The position numbers were made by a program, and so were the translations under genes. The notes under the pieces were generated by a model. The model ran no database searches, had not been told where the DNA came from, and saw only the letters and a list, made by a program, of their open reading frames with translations. DNA of 9,350 bases from an uncultured Mycoplasmatota bacterium (GTDB taxonomy: Bacteria > Bacillota_I > Bacilli_A > RF39 > UBA660): NCBI GenBank assembly GCA_900546245.1, contig URBY01000043.1, forward strand, positions 1 through 9,350, written 5' to 3'. Below are positions 6,820 through 9,350 of this stretch, piece after piece (within the stretch, counting starts at the first letter, position 1; the number at the start of each line of letters is the position of its first letter).

Positions 6820-7884
6820 TTATAAACTTCTTCTATTTCTTAAAAATTCTGGTATATCATATATATCATCATCTGATGAATCATCATCGTCATCAATCAT
6901 ATCAATAACTTGTGTGCTCATTGTATTTGGTGTATTTGTAAGAGGTTCTCCTACTTTATCAAATCCAGTTGCTACTACAGTTACTACTATATCTTCATCA
7001 AGAGCTTCATTAATAACAGCACCAAATATAGTATTAATATCAGTTCCAGCAGCTTCTCTTACTACTTGTACTGCATCTTCAACTTCAAATAAACTTAAGT
7101 TTTTACCACCAGTTATATTAATAATAGCATCAGTTGCGCCTCTAATATCTTTTTCAAGTAGTGGACTACTTACTGATTGCTTAGCTGCTTCAACAGCTCT
7201 ATTTGGACCAGTTGCACATCCTATACCAATAAGTGCATCTCCTTTATTTTCCATAACTGTTTTAACATCCGCAAAATCTAGGTTTACAAGACCAGTTACC
7301 GCAATTAAATCAGATACAGATTGAACACCTAATCTAAGTACATTATCAACTTCTTTAAATGCATCAAGCATTGGAGTTGATTTATCAATTATATCTCTTA
7401 ATCTATCATTAGGTATTACTATTAAAGTATCAACATGTTCTCTTAAAGCTTCAAGTCCAGCTTTGGCATGTTCACTTCTTTTTCTTCCTTCAAATGAGAA
7501 TGGTTTAGTAACAATACCTACTGTTAATGCACCAAGTTCTTGTGCAATTTCAGCAATTATTGGAGCAGCTCCTGTACCAGTTCCTCCTCCCATACCACAT
7601 GTTACAAATACCATATCAGCACCTTTTAATACTTCAACTATGCTATCTTTAGATTCAAGTGCTGCTTCTCTACCTACATCTGGATCAGCACCAGCACCAA
7701 GTCCTGTTGAACCAAGTTGAATTTTAGTTTGTGCTTTTGAACTATTTAATACTTGTAAATCAGTATTTGCTACTATAAAATCTACACCTTGAAGGCCCTG
7801 TTCTATCATTCGATTAACTGCATTGTTTCCTGCACCGCCAACACCTATTACCTTTATCTTTGCTAATTGATCAATTTCTAACAT
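6820..7884 (-). CDS. ftsZ: cell division protein FtsZ
   Basis: Tubulin-like GTPase that polymerises into the Z-ring at mid-cell. It has 354 residues. The GTP-binding fold begins with [17 protein letters not shown] (10-26). The tubulin signature GGGTGTG is at 99-105, and the T7 synergy loop NLDFADV at 201-207 holds the Asp residues that complete the neighbour's active site. The C-terminal GTPase-activating domain ends near residue 312. The linker is short (about 316-340) and very acidic ([10 protein letters not shown], 331-340), and it leads into the conserved tail peptide [12 protein letters not shown] (343-354) that binds FtsA and SepF in the family. The start follows the ftsA stop by three bases, with a perfect AAGGAGG placed within the end of ftsA, so translation is coupled. 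A strong terminator follows. Confidence 0.97.
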   Translation of the reverse strand: MLEIDQLAKIKVIGVGGAGNNAVNRMIEQGLQGVDFIVANTDLQVLNSSKAQTKIQLGSTGLGAGADPDVGREAALESKDSIVEVLKGADMVFVTCGMGGGTGTGAAPIIAEIAQELGALTVGIVTKPFSFEGRKRSEHAKAGLEALREHVDTLIVIPNDRLRDIIDKSTPMLDAFKEVDNVLRLGVQSVSDLIAVTGLVNLDFADVKTVMENKGDALIGIGCATGPNRAVEAAKQSVSSPLLEKDIRGATDAIINITGGKNLSLFEVEDAVQVVREAAGTDINTIFGAVINEALDEDIVVTVVATGFDKVGEPLTNTPNTMSTQVIDMIDDDDDSSDDDIYDIPEFLRNRRSL

Positions 7885-7887
7885 AAA

Positions 7888-9147
7888 TTAGTCCTCCTTA
7901 TTATCAAATAAATAACCAAATAATTTGCCAAATACTGATGTATTACCATTATTTATATTATTTCTCTTATTTTCAACTAAATCAAAATATTTATCATCAT
8001 CAAACATAGTATAATCTTTTCCTCTTATATTAAGTTTATCGATAAAATATCTTATCATACCAATTGCTTCAGAATAACTATTATCACGAGCACCTATTGT
8101 ATTAATTGATTTTATAATTACATTTTCACCAATAACCTCTTTACACAATATTTCAAAACCCGGCATATTAACTATTCCACCTGAAACTATTATATAACTT
8201 ATTTCCTTTTTTGTTAAGTCATTTAAGCTTTTTTTTGCATTTTCTAGCATTTCTTTTAACCTAGAATTAACTATTTCACTAATTTCATATTGATTAATCT
8301 TTGTTTTAATTCCTGGCTTGTTAGTTATTTCATAAATATCTGATGTACTTGCAAATTCCTTATGAGCTAGTGCAAAAGTTTCCTTAATTCTTTTTGCTTG
8401 ATTATTACTTATATTATAAATATAAGATATATCTTTATCTATAGAGTTTGAACCTTTTTTTATAACATTAGAATTGAACATTATACCATTTTTAAATACT
8501 GCTACTTCTGTTTTATCAGATCCTATATCTATAACACCACATACACCATTTGAAATTTCTTTATTTTTAAATTCATAATAATCACCAATTATACCAAATA
8601 ATATATCAATTACTTCTATATTTAATTCTTGTAGAATTGAAATAACTATATAAATATTTTTCTTTGGTACTGTCATACACATTGATGTTACATAAAGTTT
8701 ATCAGCTCTTATTCCTCTAGGATTTAATAAATCTTTTTTTTCATCATCTACATTATATTTAATTGGTTGAATAGTTACAAGTTCTCTTGATTTTGGTATT
8801 TTATTGTAAATAGAACCTTGAAGTGCATTAACCATATCATTTCCTGTTACTACTTTATTTTCATTAGTAATAGTTGTACTTCCTTCATTTACCATATATT
8901 CAGAATCATACATAGGAACATTTATTATAGCTTTATCTATATTAACACCAAGAGATGAATTAATATCCTTAAGTGCTTCATTTATAGATATTTTTGCTCT
9001 TTCTTTATCTATAATAATACCATTTTCAATACCAGATGAACTCTTCTTTATAGATGCTAGAACATTTAACCTATTTTGAAAATATTCACAGACAACTATT
9101 TTTATAGAATCAGATCCAATATCGATTGATGAAAATATCTTTTTCAT
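7888..9147 (-). CDS. ftsA: cell division protein FtsA
   Basis: Actin-like ATPase that tethers FtsZ filaments to the membrane and recruits later divisome proteins. The 419 residues are close to the usual 400-440. Visible parts: the phosphate-1 motif SIDIGSDSIKIVV (7-19); the FtsA-specific 1C (SHS2) domain about 84-165; the phosphate-2 motif GVIDIGSDKTEVAVF (204-218); the adenosine motif YIIVSGGIVNMPGF (318-331); and a C-terminal amphipathic membrane-targeting helix, SVFGKLFGYLF (404-414), after an Asn-rich linker. The sequence is divergent, but motif order, the membrane helix and its place before ftsZ exclude other actin-fold proteins such as MreB or PilM. The ATG has GAGGAGAG five bases upstream. 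It is the first gene of a two-gene ftsA-ftsZ unit. Confidence 0.94.
   Translation of the reverse strand: MKKIFSSIDIGSDSIKIVVCEYFQNRLNVLASIKKSSSGIENGIIIDKERAKISINEALKDINSSLGVNIDKAIINVPMYDSEYMVNEGSTTITNENKVVTGNDMVNALQGSIYNKIPKSRELVTIQPIKYNVDDEKKDLLNPRGIRADKLYVTSMCMTVPKKNIYIVISILQELNIEVIDILFGIIGDYYEFKNKEISNGVCGVIDIGSDKTEVAVFKNGIMFNSNVIKKGSNSIDKDISYIYNISNNQAKRIKETFALAHKEFASTSDIYEITNKPGIKTKINQYEISEIVNSRLKEMLENAKKSLNDLTKKEISYIIVSGGIVNMPGFEILCKEVIGENVIIKSINTIGARDNSYSEAIGMIRYFIDKLNIRGKDYTMFDDDKYFDLVENKRNNINNGNTSVFGKLFGYLFDNKED
7893..7899 (-). promoter_or_regulatory. ribosome binding site of ftsZ inside ftsA
   Basis: A consensus AAGGAGG, eight bases before the ftsZ ATG, encoded by the final Lys-Glu-Asp codons of ftsA. 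It is the strongest site in the window, in keeping with the high FtsZ level cells need. Confidence 0.9.
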
Positions 9148-9152
9148 AACTA

Positions 9153-9160
9153 CTCTCCTC
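9153..9160 (-). promoter_or_regulatory. ribosome binding site of ftsA
   Basis: GAGGAGAG on the minus strand, five bases before ATG 9147; it confirms that start. Confidence 0.8.
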
Positions 9161-9172
9161 TATAATACTTAC

Positions 9173-9201
9173 ATTATACTATAATTTTCAAAAAAAAAAA
9201 A
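9173..9201 (-). promoter_or_regulatory. probable promoter of ftsA-ftsZ
   Basis: A perfect TATAAT lies at 9173-9178, with a run of 12 T on the minus strand (9190-9201) covering the -35 position instead of a recognisable TTGACA. The predicted start near 9166 leaves room for the ribosome site. An alternative, TTGAAA (9186-9191) with TATTAT (9162-9167) at 18 bases, would start transcription inside the ribosome site and is less likely. Confidence 0.5.
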
Positions 9202-9220
9202 GAGCTTTTACAAATGTTAT

Positions 9221-9250
9221 AAAATAAAAGAAGACTATTTCTAGTCCTCT
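9221..9250 (-). terminator. terminator of the gene upstream of ftsA
   Basis: On the minus strand AGAGGACTA (9242-9250) pairs with TAGTCTTCT (9229-9237) across a GAAA tetraloop, with one G-U pair, and TTTATTTT follows. It lies 25 bases after the stop codon of the partial gene at the right edge, which supports that reading frame. Confidence 0.7.
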
Positions 9251-9274
9251 CTACTATCAACTTAAATCTTTAGA

Positions 9275-9350
9275 TTAATTTGTTTTCTTTTGCATTAAAT
9301 ATAAAGATGTAATTATTGATAATAATGTAATTATTATTAATATGTAATTT
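9275..9350 (-). CDS. 3' end of an upstream gene, hydrophobic C-terminus (partial)
   Basis: Read from the right edge, one minus frame gives 24 codons ending in TAA at 9275-9277. Most of it is a run of Ile, Leu, Tyr and Thr (ILIIITLLSIITSLYLM), followed by a short charged tail QKKTN. This looks like a final membrane helix with a positively charged cytoplasmic end. The terminator 25 bases later fits a gene ending here. A second frame is also open (stop near 9270) but reads as Asn/Ile low-complexity. Too little is visible to name the protein. Confidence 0.4.
   Translation of the reverse strand, partial: NYILIIITLLSIITSLYLMQKKTN

Noticed and set aside
6910..7324. Two plus-strand open frames opposite ftsZ
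   Set aside because: They are antisense shadows of the highly conserved ftsZ; composition is Ser/Ala/Thr low-complexity and no start signals are seen.
7463..7720. Plus-strand open frame opposite the GTP-binding part of ftsZ
   Set aside because: It is Pro/Ser/Ala-rich because it is the complement of Gly/Ala-rich FtsZ codons; no ribosome site.
9195..9210. Small inverted repeat AAAAG-AG-CTTTT beside the 12-T run as a second terminator before ftsA
   Set aside because: The stem is only five A-T-rich pairs with a two-base loop; the T run is better read as part of the ftsA promoter region.
9307..9349. Three copies of ATGTAATT about 17-18 bases apart at the right edge
   Set aside because: They fall inside the coding of an Ile/Leu/Thr-rich membrane helix in very AT-rich DNA; spacing is not exact (18 and 17) and there is no further conserved sequence, so a CRISPR or operator reading is not supported.

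Overview
The window is a very AT-rich piece of chromosome (roughly a quarter G+C by eye) in which every convincing gene lies on the minus strand. It carries the core of a division and cell wall (dcw) cluster followed by a glycolysis gene. A class B penicillin-binding protein with C-terminal PASTA repeats, an MraZ very close to the Bacillus type, AGGAGG-like ribosome sites and the low G+C together suggest a walled, low-GC Firmicute. A gut-type Bacilli/Erysipelotrichia/RF39-like lineage would fit, but that placement is inference. All full-length genes stop with TAA or TAG, and every Trp I checked is TGG.

Layout in the direction of transcription (high to low coordinates). (1) 9350-9229: the last codons of an upstream gene with a hydrophobic C-terminus, then its terminator. 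(2) 9201-6775: promoter, ftsA, ftsZ, terminator. The ftsZ Shine-Dalgarno sequence is encoded by the last codons of ftsA. (3) 6754-2880: a strong promoter followed by four TGGNN MraZ-type operators spaced exactly 10 bp, then the tightly packed operon mraZ-rsmH-ftsL-pbp (ftsI/pbpB type), closed by a hairpin that starts inside the pbp stop codon. (4) 2872-1524: an unrecognised gene of about 441 codons with its own extended -10 promoter. It encodes a soluble protein built of about ten consecutive 32-residue helical repeats. (5) 1552-50: a pyk promoter that overlaps the end of that gene, then pyruvate kinase and a strong terminator. (6) 1-49: AT-rich edge with at most a weak promoter for the next gene.

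How the genes work together. FtsZ and its membrane anchor FtsA form the Z-ring. FtsL and the PBP make septal peptidoglycan. RsmH methylates 16S rRNA, and MraZ represses its own operon through the operator array. The arrangement is not the usual mraZ...ftsA-ftsZ order: ftsAZ lies upstream of mraZ as a separate transcription unit, and mraY, murD, ftsW, murG and divIB are not in the window. The least explained element is the 32-residue-repeat protein between the division operon and pyk.
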